From assembly GCA_001953115.1 (NCBI GenBank), contig LSSL01001350.1, positions 1 through 32,752 on the forward strand: 32,752 bases of DNA. The letters run 5' to 3'. The notes under the pieces are model-generated. The model worked only from the letters and a program-made list of their open reading frames with translations, did no database searches and was not told the origin of the DNA. The translations under genes were made by a program, and so were the position numbers. Within the stretch, counting starts at the first letter, position 1. Each line of letters starts with the position of its first letter. This document shows, in pieces, positions 11,387-24,304 of this stretch. This stretch comes from Smittium mucronatum. Its lineage: Eukaryota; Kickxellomycota; Harpellomycetes; Harpellales; Legeriomycetaceae.

Positions 11387-14300
11387 ATCATGTAATTCCC
11401 TAAATACCAGTACCAATCAGAGTAATGTTTAATTATTATTTTTCACTATCTTGAATACAGTTTTACTTTCAAACTTTTTTGATATTTTTTGAATAAAAAA
11501 TTGTCAATAAATCTCAATAAACCACCGTTGGGAAGCAAAAAACATTTAAAATGATTTTTGATTTGATTTGTTTTTTAAATTAGATGATATAAAAAAGGTT
11601 AAAATATTAAATTTTACCTTCCTTTTATCAGGGTAATAAAAAAAATTACACATCCAAAATTTAGAAAAATTTTCAATAGTATATAATTAGTTATAATAAT
11701 ATAAAATCGAGGGGATAATATAATTTACAGTAGATATATTAAAAAATTAAGTTGAAAAAGAGCCAACTTTTCTAATCTCTCTTGATTAAACTTCGTTATC
11801 TACATTACTCATTTTTTCGCTTTTAGTTTATAATTTATAAGCATATGGATTTAAATCGATGAAATTATGGGAATTTTTTCTATTCTCAATAACTATTGGG
11901 GGTTTTCTTTGTTATACGCCAATAAAAAAACCTTTGTAAGAAATTTAATAAAATGATACAATTAGGTGATTTTCCTAAAAAAATTACGTCTTTTTAATTT
12001 GAAGCAAACCTGTATTATTCATTTTATTTTTACTTATAAAACAGGAAACCTGTTATTTTTAGAATAATTATTATATTAATAAATAATAAGATGTTTCTAT
12101 CAGGTGATTTATTTATTTTTGAGAGAGAGAGAGAGGGGGGTGGTATCATTAATAATAAAATATTAATCTAAAAAAATTTATTGTATTTTTTAAAATTTAT
12201 AAAATAATATTATAGCATCTGTATTTTCGATTCAAGTTAATATTATTTTGGAACCCTCAAATCAAAACTAAGATATTTTATAAAATATTCCGTTTTTTGT
12301 ATTATATAACAAGGTAAAATTACTTTTATTAAACTATAAATATAAAGTATAATATTTATCAAGTTAAGTTAAAATATTTTAAATAAAGTTTATTTTTAGT
12401 AAAATAATTATTATTCGCACACTTTATTTTGTGAAAAATCCCTCAAAAACAACTGATAGCGCACAAAAGAAAGAAAGTAATTCATAAATATCAAATTATA
12501 ACAACTGAATACTCCATAATATCATTTGAATTACTTTTTTTAGAAAATTTAATTAAAAAATCCAAATACAATGCCAAAAAAAATTATTATAAAAAATTTT
12601 GTAACAAAAAAAAAAATTTAAAACAGAAAGAATAGATTGATTTTTCCGTTCTTGATTTAATAAAAAAATGTAATACTTAGCTAAGTTATATATCTTTTAC
12701 CTTTTTGAAATCTTATTTTAAATTTTGAATCTACTGATGGCTTTTAACCCTCCCCCCCTCTCATATACCAATTTTATAAACATATTTTATACTAAGTTCA
12801 ATTATAGCTTTAAAGTATAAGAGGATTTTATTTTCTTTAAGTCACATTTAAAATAATTTCTACTATTTTTATGAAAATATTCTAATAGAAAATTTTATAT
12901 ATAATTATATTTGAGTATATATGTGTTTATTTTGAAAAATTACAGAAAATATCTTTTAAAACTTTTTTGACCATTATTTTCTTATTCAAATTTAGCCGAA
13001 AGGTTTATTTGTGCAAATTTTTTATTATTTCAGTAAAAATTACGGTTAATATAAGCAAATTGAGAATGAATCGTTTATTTTATTTCTATTTTAGATTTAA
13101 AAAAAATATGGCAAAAAGCACACTCAATTTTTATTATGCAAGACCATCCAAAAGTTAAAGCAGTTTTTTTTATCAGGGATGCTTATAGTGGAGTATTTTT
13201 TTATATAAGTTCCGAATATGTGATTAAAAATTATTTTTTAATTAGAAAATATTAATTATTCTCATAAAATATGTAAATTTTTTCAAAATTAAGCAATAAT
13301 AAATCCCTTTAAAACCCATAATTATCTAAAATAAGATATTATGTTATATTTTTCTATTCGAGTCCATTTTTTTGATATTTGTACTTTTAATTAATTTTTA
13401 CCGGAAAAGCCCTATTTTCCTATGCATTAATTTATCAAAAGTATAAAAATGTTAATTTTTTATTGTGTCATATAAAAAATTCTCTAATGAGTTTTTCTTT
13501 TCAGGACTCAAAATTTTAACTGTTTTAGGATTAAATATGATTTTAAATCGTATTTTACTTTGTCCACGAATATCGTTTTTTTTAAATTTTGGATAGATTC
13601 AACCTTAATTTTATTTATTTTACATTTACAAATATCTCTTGTTAAAAATGACCCATATTTATACAAAAAAAATCAATTAATTTTAAAAAGAAATAAAAAA
13701 CAGAATGAATTCTGAATGAATCCAAAAAAAATCCTAAAAAAATATAATTTTAAGAATATACAATAAAAAAGAAAAAATTCTAAACTTCCAGCAAGATAAA
13801 GTTTCAAAAAAATTAAAAAAAACTATATTTGGTGAAATTTTTTACCCTTGACTCGAATAACGAAATTTGAAAATTTTTATGAATAATATCATAATCTTGC
13901 TTAATTTTTTGAATTAGAGAGATTATTTTAAAAAAATAAATTGCTAATTTTTTATAATTACACCTTTTCAAATGCAATTTCGAAAATTTTTTTTCCAAAT
14001 TGTATTAGAAAAGGTTTATATTATAATATTTATTTTATATATCATGGGGGAATTTAATTTATATTAATCTCTTTTGAGATATTACGTTTATATATCTTTT
14101 TTCGGTTAAAATTGAAGATAAAGATATTTAAACCAAAAAAACTTAATGTGAAGTTTTTAATTTTTTTAAATTTTTTTAGAAAGCAACTTTTAGAACAAAT
14201 GTAAGCAAACTAAAATAAATATTTAAAAAAATTAAAAAAAAACCTGTAATCTAACATCTATAACATCAAAAATATATTGATAAAACTAGAAGTTGACTCA

Positions 14301-15574
14301 ATGATTTTTTTTAAATTGTTAGATATTTATTATATTTGTAGAATTTTCGAGTTTTAGACCGATCAGATTCTCTAATTATATGTTTAAGTAAAATACACAA
14401 CATTATTTAATTAAAATTTTCACTTATGAATATATTAGTTAGAAGGATGCACAATATATTATCAAAATTTTGAAAAAAATCGTCTATATTCATTTAATAT
14501 GATTAACCTTAAAAAAATCAAGATTTTTTTATCATTAATGATAAGCTTTTTTAGTAAAATTAGCCCAGCCAGATATATTGGAAATATTACCACTAAAAAA
14601 TAATATAATTTAAATAAAGAAAAAAGATTATTTCAGAAAAACAATAAATTTTGAAAGAGTTTTTGATGGTTTTGAATGAAAAAACCAACTAAATAAAATT
14701 ATGAAATATTAATAAATGTGAAAATATCCTTAATTAATTTCATAAAAGTTTAAATATAAATATAATTGATTATTATGATTTAAAAAAGCAAGAGAGGCTC
14801 GAAAAACACAGACTCGGTGAAAAGGAGCTAAATTATCAAAAAAAATATTTCAATTATCTTTTTTAATTTTAAAATTTAGTTATAATTAGGCATATTTAAA
14901 CATAAAATTTGAACTGAAATGTTAAAAACTGAGTTTTATATATGATTTTATTCAATTTTATATGAAAAATATGTATTTTAGTTAAATTTGTATTTTTTTC
15001 CTAACATTTTAAAATCGAAGATTTTATTTTTCAAATATTTTTAAAATGAAAATTTTATCCAGATCTTTAATGTAAATCAAAATTAGGCAAAAATCATATT
15101 AAATTTTATAATATTTTTCTTAAAAATATATTTTTATAACTCCCTTTATTTTTACCAAAAAAAAATTGAAAACGCAAATAAAATATATAATTTATATGTT
15201 AAAAAACTAATTTTTATATCGAAAAGGATAATATTTGTAACCTTAAATTCACAACTAAAAAGTTATTAAATAAATAATATTCTAAATATTCAATTATTTA
15301 TATTATTTTTGTGTTTATTATATGTATACATTGATAAGGTCAAAGTATCATTTGGGTTAGGATGGGTTATATTTAAATATATAGTAGAAAAAACTCTTAA
15401 AAAAACCTAAAATGAATTATAGTTTGAGTGGTTGCTAAATATTTTTTAAAGCTTTAAAAGAGTATTAGTAAAGTTAAAATACCGTATTTTTTTTTAATTT
15501 TAGCTTTCAGCGTTAAAAAAAAAATTATGATTTTTGAGAAAAAAATCGATATTTAATATTGATAAGTTTTGACG
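11387..15574. other. A/T-rich desert
   Basis: About 4.2 kb, very A/T-rich, with homopolymer tracts and a (GA)n-G run at 12121-12140. Short frames at 12967-13158 and 13813-13998 are Lys/Phe/Ile-rich products of base composition without motifs. No gene supported. Confidence 0.4.
12119..12141. repeat. (GA)n followed by poly-G microsatellite
   Basis: About eight GA units run directly into a G tract. This is conspicuous in otherwise A/T-only surroundings. Confidence 0.85.
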
Positions 15575-15800
15575 AAATAAAAAAATTTTTTTTTATCACG
15601 GAATTTTATTGTAAGATAACGTCATTAAAAACTATACTAAAAAAAATTGAAAAAAAGAAAAAGTCGTATAGAAAAGACTATTATCCTAACTACAATAAAC
15701 TCCTCTGCCGGACTACCGGCTGCGTACCTACGGGAAAAGGGTTCAATCTACCAACCGAAAGACCCCCCCTGGCATTGCTTCAAGTAGGCTGGATGACTGA
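15575..15800 (-). repeat. Dispersed coding-derived repeat, copy C, cut by the assembly gap
   Basis: The reverse complement of this copy closely matches 26550-26755 and 7754-7965. It is the best preserved of the three upstream copies. On the plus strand one frame reads SRIEKTIILTTINSSAGLPA then AYLREKGSIYQPKDPP. The overlapping frame is also open from 15559 (…YYPNYNKLLCRTTGCVPTGKG…). It runs straight into the N run, so the copy probably continues there and the repeat may have caused the gap. Confidence 0.75.
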
Positions 15801-16263
15801 NNNNNNNNNNNNNNNNNNNNNNNNNNNNNNNNNNNNNNNNNNNNNNNNNNNNNNNNNNNNNNNNNNNNNNNNNNNNNNNNNNNNNNNNNNNNNNNNNNNN
15901 NNNNNNNNNNNNNNNNNNNNNNNNNNNNNNNNNNNNNNNNNNNNNNNNNNNNNNNNNNNNNNNNNNNNNNNNNNNNNNNNNNNNNNNNNNNNNNNNNNNN
16001 NNNNNNNNNNNNNNNNNNNNNNNNNNNNNNNNNNNNNNNNNNNNNNNNNNNNNNNNNNNNNNNNNNNNNNNNNNNNNNNNNNNNNNNNNNNNNNNNNNNN
16101 NNNNNNNNNNNNNNNNNNNNNNNNNNNNNNNNNNNNNNNNNNNNNNNNNNNNNNNNNNNNNNNNNNNNNNNNNNNNNNNNNNNNNNNNNNNNNNNNNNNN
16201 NNNNNNNNNNNNNNNNNNNNNNNNNNNNNNNNNNNNNNNNNNNNNNNNNNNNNNNNNNNNNNN
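15801..16263. other. Assembly gap (463 N)
   Basis: Unbroken run of N. Nothing can be said about its content, and the true length may differ. Confidence 0.99.
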
Positions 16264-19200
16264 TAATATATATTGTATTTATTTATTACGCAAAAAAAAA
16301 TTTCAAGCTTATGAAAGATTTAAAATTGGGTTTATTTATCGATTGAGAGATCAATTATTTTCTATTTAATTTTTTTACACCTATTAAACAAAAAACAAAA
16401 GCTAAAATTACAAAATTATTCCTACAAAAAATGCAAATTCAGAGAAAAGGATCGCATAAAAGTATATACTTAGGACTTTTTTGTGAATGTTATTCTAGAT
16501 TTAATAATATAAAAGTCATTTATTTAAAAAATACCGTGAAGCGCAAATAACTGAAATGACATCATATTGCCTATAAGGCTTCAAAATGGACTCTAGATAA
16601 ATATGGATTTATTTTTCGGTAAAAGTATCACCAAAAGGCAATAGCTAACATAAGATATAAAAATAAAAATAAATAAAAAAGCCGGTAAAAAACGACATCT
16701 TGATTTGGTTTAATTAAATATGTATTTTATTTTTATTATTAAAATAGAATGATGCCACAAATTAATTTTTTTTATTTTTATCGAGATCCCGTAAAATAAA
16801 GAAATCGCAAAAGAAAAATGGATTATGAAGTTGTAAAAAAACAATATTAAGACCAAAAAAGTATTTTTTGAGCTATTTCGGAGATTTTTAATTTTATTTT
16901 TGGAATTTTAATTTAACATATATATAAATTAGATCAGCAGTTTTATAAAAAAATCAATTTAATTGGGGAAATTTTAACATTTTAATGCCTTTAGCCATAT
17001 TAATTCTTACTTTTGAGGTATTGTAAATATTAAAAGCAATATTTTATACTGAATTTTGGCGTATAATTTGAGCCATGTTGGCTTATTCACATATTTTAGA
17101 TATTAAATTATCCATTTTTTGGATATTTTTTTTAAAATTTAAATATGAACGTTTAATTAATTTAATTATTTTAAAAGTTCTGTTTAATAGATAAAATTTT
17201 CAAGATTTTTAATGCACCTTTATCTTATTGTATGAATTATCGTAATATTAAAAGTATAAAATCATGTTACGTATTTTAATCTTAGCTGAAAAATTACTAG
17301 GATTTTTTTAAAACTAAGAAGTTAAATATTTACTAAAGTTTTAGTGGTATTTTGCGGAAAAGATAGAGTTTAAACAAATATACTTTATTTTCTAATACAT
17401 AGTTTAATTTACCAAAATTTCCAAAAAAAAGTGCAAAAGAAGAGAGTGATATTTTAAGGATGGATTTTCAGGTATTAACTGCATGTTTAGTACTCATCAT
17501 TTAACTCAAATTTAACGAAAAACGAATAAAATATTAACATTAAAATACTATTTTTATTTAATTAAGTTTATAAAATAGCATTTTTTCCGGGATTTTTTTA
17601 ATTTTGCGTATTTAGAGGGTTATTATTAACCTATAAATTCAATAAGATTTCTTTTTTGTTTTTTTAATCTCTTGTGAATCAAATTTATAGCTTTGATGTC
17701 ATTTTAAAAGTAAGTGGAAAAAATAAAAATAAAAATGGTGGAAAAAATGATAAAATGTAGTGATTAACTGAGAATTTTTTTTTATTAAAGTAATTTAAAA
17801 TAGTCATTTTTTATAATGAGTTGACCTCTCTCCCTTTATTTCCTATCAAAGAAATATTTATACAAGTTTTTATGGGGTTACATAGAATAAAAAAAAACCT
17901 AGATTAACCAGAATACAAAATTTTTGAAGAATTTAAAAATTATATTTATATCTGCTATTTGAAATCAGATTTTTTTTAGTATCAATATTTAACTTTATAG
18001 TTTTTTTTGCTCTATTTATAATAAATGTTTTCCCTAAAACAATATAAATCAACCCAAATATGATTAAAGATTACCAGACACTCGTTTTTAAAATATTTAT
18101 ATTTTCTCTTATATTTTTTGGATCCCTTTCCTACAGACTTGCATAGCCCCTACGAAATATGTAATATGATGGCTTATCTGGAATTTTTTTTTACTGGATA
18201 TAAGAAACTTTATAGCGATAATCCTTTAGCTTTTATATTTCTAAAAATATGGAATTATCTATGGATTAAAAAATTATTGGACACAGATAATTTTAATCAT
18301 TTTTTTAATTTATAAAATTCTTTGGGTTTCATGAAGCGTATTTTTTTTTATCTTTTCAGTAATTCAAATTTTTATATATTTGAAAGCATAATTTGTACTT
18401 TCAAAAAATGAAATAATCATGGATTTATTATTATCGAGTTGATCATTCCATGTTGGAGTATGAATTAAATGAAGCCAATAAATAATTTCATGTAAATTCC
18501 AAAATTTTTATCCAAAGAATCGGGCTCAGAAAGCCCAAAAACGATTAAAGGTTGATTTTTTAATCTCTCAAAAATATAAAAATTCAAATTTAATAGCTTA
18601 GTTTATATCAATTCGCGTCATATATACTTTTTGTAGACTAAGAAATTTGGATATTTGAATGAGTTCAAAGGGGCTTTAAAAAGACGTAGAATAAATTTAA
18701 TCTATAAAATATAGACCTAGGTTTTAATTATACCTTTGATGAAAATCTTAGATTAAAAAAATTCACCCATCCTTTTAAGAATATGTTTTTTTACGAAAGC
18801 GATGCTCTAAACCGCCCCTCGAAATGATTTAAGCCCTGTGGCACAACACTAGCACTTTTAATTAAACACCCAAAAAAAAAACATAATTCCAAATCGAAGT
18901 AAAGATTTAATACTCATGTAATAAAATACGAGGCTTAAAATTAAGAGACCCCTTGCATGACAGCCAAAGCTTATTTAACTATTTTGATATAATATCTGAG
19001 CTTCTTTTACGACGTAGATGCTCTATGGTTATAAAAAATACTTTTAACTATGAATCATGTATTATGCAAGTTTCTTCAGTAATAACAGATTTCATCAGCA
19101 GAATTAATGATTAGATAAGAAGTTTTTCTCTAAATTTTAATATTGTAGGTAAATGCTAGTTTCTATTTGTTTTTTGTCAAAGTAATTTCACTCCTTTTTT

Positions 19201-19724
19201 GCATGGAGATAATTATTAAATTTACTATTAATATTTGTTTTTGAAAGCACTTAATTTTCCAATGTGAGACTGTTGGTTTTATTAATTCCCTTAATGCGAA
19301 TAAACCAATAGTAATCAATAGTATTATTCAGATCAAATCGAAATCAAATAAGTGTTTTTTTGTATGCCAATTATATCAATTAAAATGGAGTGATAAACTG
19401 CTATTGATCAGTACTAGCTGAAGTTTGTAATGCCAATAGAGCCGATGATAAAAACCTGGCACTAAAAATCATTGGAGGTGGTGCGTTGATGATATTTACA
19501 AGGGATTCTTTTAATTATTGTTCAGTATTTTTATTGTCTACCACTAAAAGCTGTTGTTGAGAAGTTACAAAAACACATTTAAAAGAGATCTGTAGTTCAA
19601 CTTTAATAGTGTTTGTATTCGTCATCTGTTAGATCGTTATACATTCATCATTTATCGTGAGAATTAAGTACTTCAAATTTACCTGATCGCTCCGTCCAGT
19701 TTAAGTGCTAATCGAATTTTCAAA
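16264..19724. other. A/T-rich desert, then DPM3 upstream region
   Basis: Up to about 18.8 kb this is extreme A/T-rich DNA without supported features; the 65-codon frame at 18118-18315 has no motif. From about 18.8 kb the composition becomes more balanced (for example CTAAACCGCCCCTCG near 18810), marking the edge of the gene island. A CCAAT-like AAACCAATAGTAATC lies near 19302-19316 and may be promoter sequence. Confidence 0.4.
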
Positions 19725-20101
19725 ATGACCAGGGCTTCACATTTTGCTATCATTACAGTTTCATCAACAATCGTGTGGCTACTAATCCTCTTTAGAGTCG
19801 TAAGCCTCCCCTTGTCAGAAACTTTCGTCGATTCGGTTGTCCCCATAGTAAGCTTAACATTTAGTATCAAATTTTATTTGTTATTTCAACTTTTTCCTAG
19901 TCCTTATGTCTTTGCCTTTTTATTTCAAATTATTTTTAGATCCCATTATGGTGTTTGGTCACTCTCGGCTCATATATCTTATGTAACATAGGATATAATT
20001 TGTTCGTTTTTAGAGAATGCCCAAGTGAATACCACATGCTAATGGAAGAGATTAATGAGTCGAAATCTTTTTTGAGATCTAAGGGTTTAGAAATTTCATA
20101 G
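19725..20101 (+). CDS. DPM3: Dolichol-phosphate mannosyltransferase subunit 3, two exons
   Basis: Exon 1 (19725-19847, 41 codons) starts MTRASHFAIITVSS and ends …VDSVVPI before a GTAAGC donor. The intron (19848-19939, 92 bp) ends TATTTTTAG. Exon 2 (19940-20101) continues in frame, giving 94 aa. DPM3 is a small ER membrane protein, 92 aa in human, that tethers and stabilises the catalytic Dpm1 subunit. The synthase transfers mannose from GDP-Man to dolichol phosphate, feeding N-glycosylation, GPI anchors and O-mannosylation. Seen here: a first hydrophobic helix (about residues 8-26), a second (IPLWCLVTLGSYILCNIGYN, residues 42-61), then the family tail FRECPSEYHMLMEEI and ESKSFLRSKGLEIS, matching the known F.DC.EAYHEL...I..A...L...G pattern. 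An unspliced reading extends exon 1 into the intron and hides the conserved half. The plus-strand neighbour downstream is UFD2. Confidence 0.95.
19848..19939 (+). other. DPM3: DPM3 intron
   Basis: Donor GTAAGC, acceptor TTTTTAG, phase 0. An internal TTTTTCCTAG is a decoy acceptor: using it would not connect to the conserved tail frame without stops. Confidence 0.9.
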
Positions 20102-20910
20102 GTCGCTCTGCTGCTTTTTCAGGAGAAACACAAGGATTTCAATATAATAATATACGTCCATATCTTCATTAAACTAACCTTTTTTTTTCCTAACTATTCT
20201 TGAATTTGAGGAAATTACTAAAATTCAATATTTATTTCTTACTAAATTCATGTTATTCCCTCTTTAATTTGTATTTTTCTTCTTCTAGAGAATTCTTAAA
20301 ACACTCTAAGAACTTTATATAAGAATACAGGGATTTCCCCCCACTTACATTGCCGCCAAACAGTTCTAATTTTTTCCAATTTGATAAATGATCATATCCA
20401 TTTCATATGCGATAAGAGTTGTATTATTGTTGAACATTATAATTCAAGATCGTGTTTCTAGTTGCTAAGCAGTATTTTTTATCTTTCTATATACAGAATT
20501 ATATCTTTTCTAAATGTAGGCCGATAAGCTTATAAGTGCAAAAATAACTCTACTATTCTGTCTAACTTAATACGACCTAACGCATTATGTGTTTTGTCCA
20601 ATCAATATTCATTCTGCATAAAACGCCCAATAAATATATAGGAGCCATCTTACCACAAAGCTTATTCAATAAAAGGCCAGATTTAATGTTGTCAGTTATG
20701 ACGTCTTATTATATGATACACTTGCAAATCTCCGTTTTTTGATTCATATTCTGCACTAAATCTTAGTTTATTTTAGCTTTTACTATAAATATTTGGTTCG
20801 TTCCTACCAATAGTTATCTCAATTTCCATTTTTATTCAATCCTTAAACTCCCAATCTTCATCAAACTATCTGTAGCATTTCCTTTCCTTTCCCAATTTTT
20901 CTTATTCAAA
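20102..20910 (+). promoter_or_regulatory. Intergenic DNA with UFD2 upstream region
   Basis: About 0.8 kb between DPM3 and UFD2, both on the plus strand. It should contain the DPM3 3' end and the UFD2 promoter. Just before the UFD2 ATG is a pyrimidine-rich tract (TTTCCTTTCCTTTCCC-like, about 20878-20893), common near fungal transcription starts. No TATA element or other gene can be assigned with confidence. Confidence 0.4.
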
Positions 20911-23900
20911 ATGTCCAAATCGATCCAGCAGTGGGAGGACGGGGCCTTTTCTCGTATTCTGGGCGCTACAGTTAATGTAAGTCGATTTTTCAATAAAAAA
21001 TAAGATTTAATCCGAGTATAAATGGAGGTTTATTTTAGGGAATTTTTTTATAAATTTTTCTGTTGTTTTTTCCATTTTTTGATCACCCCCTCCTTTTAAT
21101 CCTTAATCCCCCCTCCCCCCCCACTTAAACTATGTCTAATGATTTCACTTTTTTATCTTGGAGTAGGAATCCGACTCTGAAACCAAAAATCTGTATTATT
21201 TATCCGAAATGGCTGCCGATCTGAAGTCAACCAGTAAATTAACTTTATATCTTTTCTAAAATTCACAATTATTTACCACCCACATTTCTATATTTAAAAA
21301 TAAATCCATAGATTCCCCGTTGCTTCTGACTAGCAATTTACTCGAAATGACTATTATAGAAATTTTAGATTCAAGAATGATTTCTGAAAAATTCCATTCT
21401 TTCACATTCCTTTTTAAGGCTTTAGAAAAGGCCACAGAAATATCATCTAACATAAAGGGTCATAAAGGTGCCTCTTTAGACCCTGAGGTTAGAAATTCCA
21501 GATTAGCAAGTTTGGATTCAATAAAAAGCATTCTTCTCTCTTACTCAGGCTTATCACTGCAGGATAATTCTCTTTTTGGGGGAAATAGTGCTTCTATTTT
21601 CGTAGACATGTTTCTTACTAATCCTTCAAATTACACCTTGTATTTTAACTCGTTGATTAATCGTTTCCATGAAGATGGTTTAACTGATATTCTATCTAAC
21701 ATCATTCGCGAAATAAACTCTCGCATTTTGGGAAATTCAAATATCATCGATGGTGCATCCTGGGTTTATTTGAAAGCCTTCGAATTTATTTTCTCTCTTC
21801 CACAAGTCCCTGAAATCATATCTCAGATTGATTGGTTTATGTATGGTTCTGGAAGGTCTATTCAAACCTCTTCTGTTTTAGGTCCTATTTTTTCAATATC
21901 CGCTTTTCCCGGAGAAGACGATGGTTCCGTCTTAAAATATTTCGACGGCTTAGATAGCAGTTCTCGATCTAATCAAGAAGCATCCGTATCAAGTCTACAA
22001 TCCTCTGTAACTACTCTTCAAGCATACCAGTTTAGAATTGTGAATACTTTTGTTAGAGCTTCGAAAAAATCAAGAGAAAAATTCGTTAGCTGGGCAGCCA
22101 AGGCTGTTTTCTCAAATCTGAAACGTACTGGATTCCAGGCTGACCCGAATCTATTCGTTTCAAATGGATTTTCTGATAATTTGGCTAACGTGCTTATTGA
22201 GTTGTGCAGACCTTTCTCATCAGACCCAGTTCTATCTAAGTTAAAAAAAATTAATATCACTACCTGGGGACCATGTAGAGCCTCTTCTGGCCTATTAGAT
22301 GAACACCAAAACTCTGCTGATGTTAATGACCAAACACATTTTATTGTCAAAAATGCCTGGGATGATCTCACTCGACTCTGCTCTAGTTCAGATGAATCTT
22401 TGGCTTGGGATAAAAAAATAATTTCACAAACAGATCCCAAAACCGACTTCGGGTTCATTCCCGACATTTTCTTTATTACCACGTTAGCTATAAATTTTGG
22501 TCCCCTATCAAACTTTTCAAAATTAAAGCAGTTAGGAAAGCAAGTTCATGAAGTTTCCCAATCACTAGAAAGTATCGAATCCAGCCAGCAATCTAATGAT
22601 GGAAATAGACCACCCAATCCACTTATATCTAGATGGAAAGAACATTTAAAAGGACTTAAATGCAAGCGCTTGGCTATGGAATCTCACTGTCTGGATCCTC
22701 GTCGCCTCTCAGGGCTCTTAATTTTTTCTCGGTTTTCTGCAGCATCACTTTTGGACCTTCATCAAATTGCAATAGCTTCTGATTTAAAATATTGGGAGTG
22801 TTTCCCAGAATACTTGCTTGAAGATATACTTTCTTTACTTTTGTTTGCAACCAGATATTCACCTGAAATTCTTGAAAACCCTGAGCTTTCTCCTCCCCAA
22901 CCTGGGTTAAGACTTTTAGAAGATTTATTTGTAAGTCTATTCGTTGCGTCTTTATCTAAACCCGAGCTTATAAGAAACCCGCATTTAAAGTCTAAGTTGG
23001 TGGAAGTCCTGCATTCATTGACATACTTCCCACCAGAAGATGATGATGACTACGTGGACACGCTGATTTCATCTGACCCCTCAATAAATCCATTCGACAG
23101 AAATAGGAAAAGATTCATAGTTCATCCTATAGTAAATAGATTTATAGATTCTCTTACTACCAGCAGTTCCACTCTTATGCCATCTTCAGTTCTCCTGAAA
23201 TCCACTAGAACTAATTATCCTCCAAACAGAGTGATTCCAGTTTTACTCCAATTGTACGTGGATATTGAACATACTGGATCAAGTAGTTCATTTTATGATA
23301 AGTTCTCTGTGAGGTATAATATAGCTAGAATCATGCGTTCATTGTGGAATAAATCAGAATCACAACACCTTAAATCCACAAAAGAATTCTTCCTAAATGA
23401 AAACAATGCCACCGTTGAGATGTTTGTTTCCAGAATTGTTGGGGATACAACGTATTTGCTTGACGAATCATTATCAAAGCTCTCCACTATTCGCCAACTT
23501 GAACTACCTAATGATTCTAATGAATCTGTGCTTGAGAGGAGACAGGAACTTCAAAGTGCAGAAAGACAAGCTAGCTCATACATTACGCTAGCGCACGAAA
23601 CTGTTCATATGCTTTCATTTCTTACTCAACTCGTTCCCAACCCGTTTAGATCTGATTCAATAATCCTTCGGTTAGCGGCAATGCTGAATTATAATCTAGA
23701 CTTGTTAGCGGGTCCAAAATGTAGCGAACTTAAAGTGCAAAAGATGGAATCTCGATTCCATTTCAGACCAAAGATTTTACTATCCGAATTATTGGGAGTG
23801 TATATCAATCTTGGCAGTTATCCGGTAAAATCTTCTTTGTCTGACCAATCGGAGGTTCTGATGGCTAATGGAAACGAGCAAGAGTTGTTCATTAATGCTT

Positions 23901-24304
23901 TGGCGCAGGATGAGCGGAGCTGGAATGTGAGGATATTCAAACAAGCTATTGGAATATGCACAAGATACGGTTTAAAGTCCCAAAAATCGATTGATACTCT
24001 TTTCCGGATTGCAAAATTGGTCCAAGAGGAGGTCAAGAGAACTACTCAGGTATCGGCTGAGTTTGGAGATGATATTCCAGATGAATTTTTGGACCCTATA
24101 ATGTACACACTTATGGAAAATCCAGTATTGCTGCCAACATCCTCTATGGTTGTAGACTTCAAGACAATCAAGGGGTATTTGTTGACGGACCCTAGGGATC
24201 CCTTTAATAGAGAGCATCTGGATATTGCAGATGTTGTACCAGTGACCGAGTTAAAGGAACGGATTGAGCAGTTCAAGCGTGAGGCCTCGTCTAAAAAAGA
24301 ATAA
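20911..24304 (+). CDS. UFD2: Ubiquitin conjugation factor E4 (Ufd2/UBE4), three exons, U-box
   Basis: Exons are 20911-20976 (MSKSIQQWEDGAFSR…), 21167-21233 and 21312-24304. Introns have GTAAGT/GAGTAG and GTAAAT/CCATAG borders with phases 0 and 1, giving a 1041-residue protein (yeast Ufd2 has 961). Ufd2 is an E4/E3 enzyme that extends ubiquitin chains on substrates already bearing a few ubiquitins, working with the Cdc48 segregase and proteasome shuttle factors. Seen: the N-terminal W-x-ILGATV-like segment; the Ufd2 core with KYWECFPEYLLEDILSLLLF, PELIRNPHLKSKLVEVL, LYVDIEHTGSSSSFYDKFSV and GDTTYLLDESLSKL; and a C-terminal U-box (about residues 964-1034: IPDEFLDPIMYTLMENPVLL … DPRDPFNREHL). 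The U-box lacks zinc ligands, as expected for this fold, and keeps the conserved E2-facing Pro and DPFNR motif. No frame breaks were seen. Confidence 0.97.
20977..21166 (+). other. UFD2: UFD2 intron 1 with poly-C tract
   Basis: A 190-bp intron with GTAAGT donor and GAGTAG acceptor. Within it, 21108-21123 is nearly pure C, unusual for this genome. A possible branch site TCTAATG lies at about 21134-21140. Confidence 0.85.
21234..21311 (+). other. UFD2: UFD2 intron 2
   Basis: A 78-bp intron, donor GTAAATT, acceptor ATCCATAG, interrupting an Asn codon in phase 1. It joins …LKST to NSPLLLTSN in frame. Confidence 0.85.

Noticed and set aside
15559..15800. Plus-strand frame running into the N gap as a new gene
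   Set aside because: It overlaps a dispersed repeat copy and its length is inflated by N codons.
22018..22482. 154-codon minus-strand frame within UFD2
   Set aside because: Shadow of the UFD2 coding strand; no motif and no independent support.
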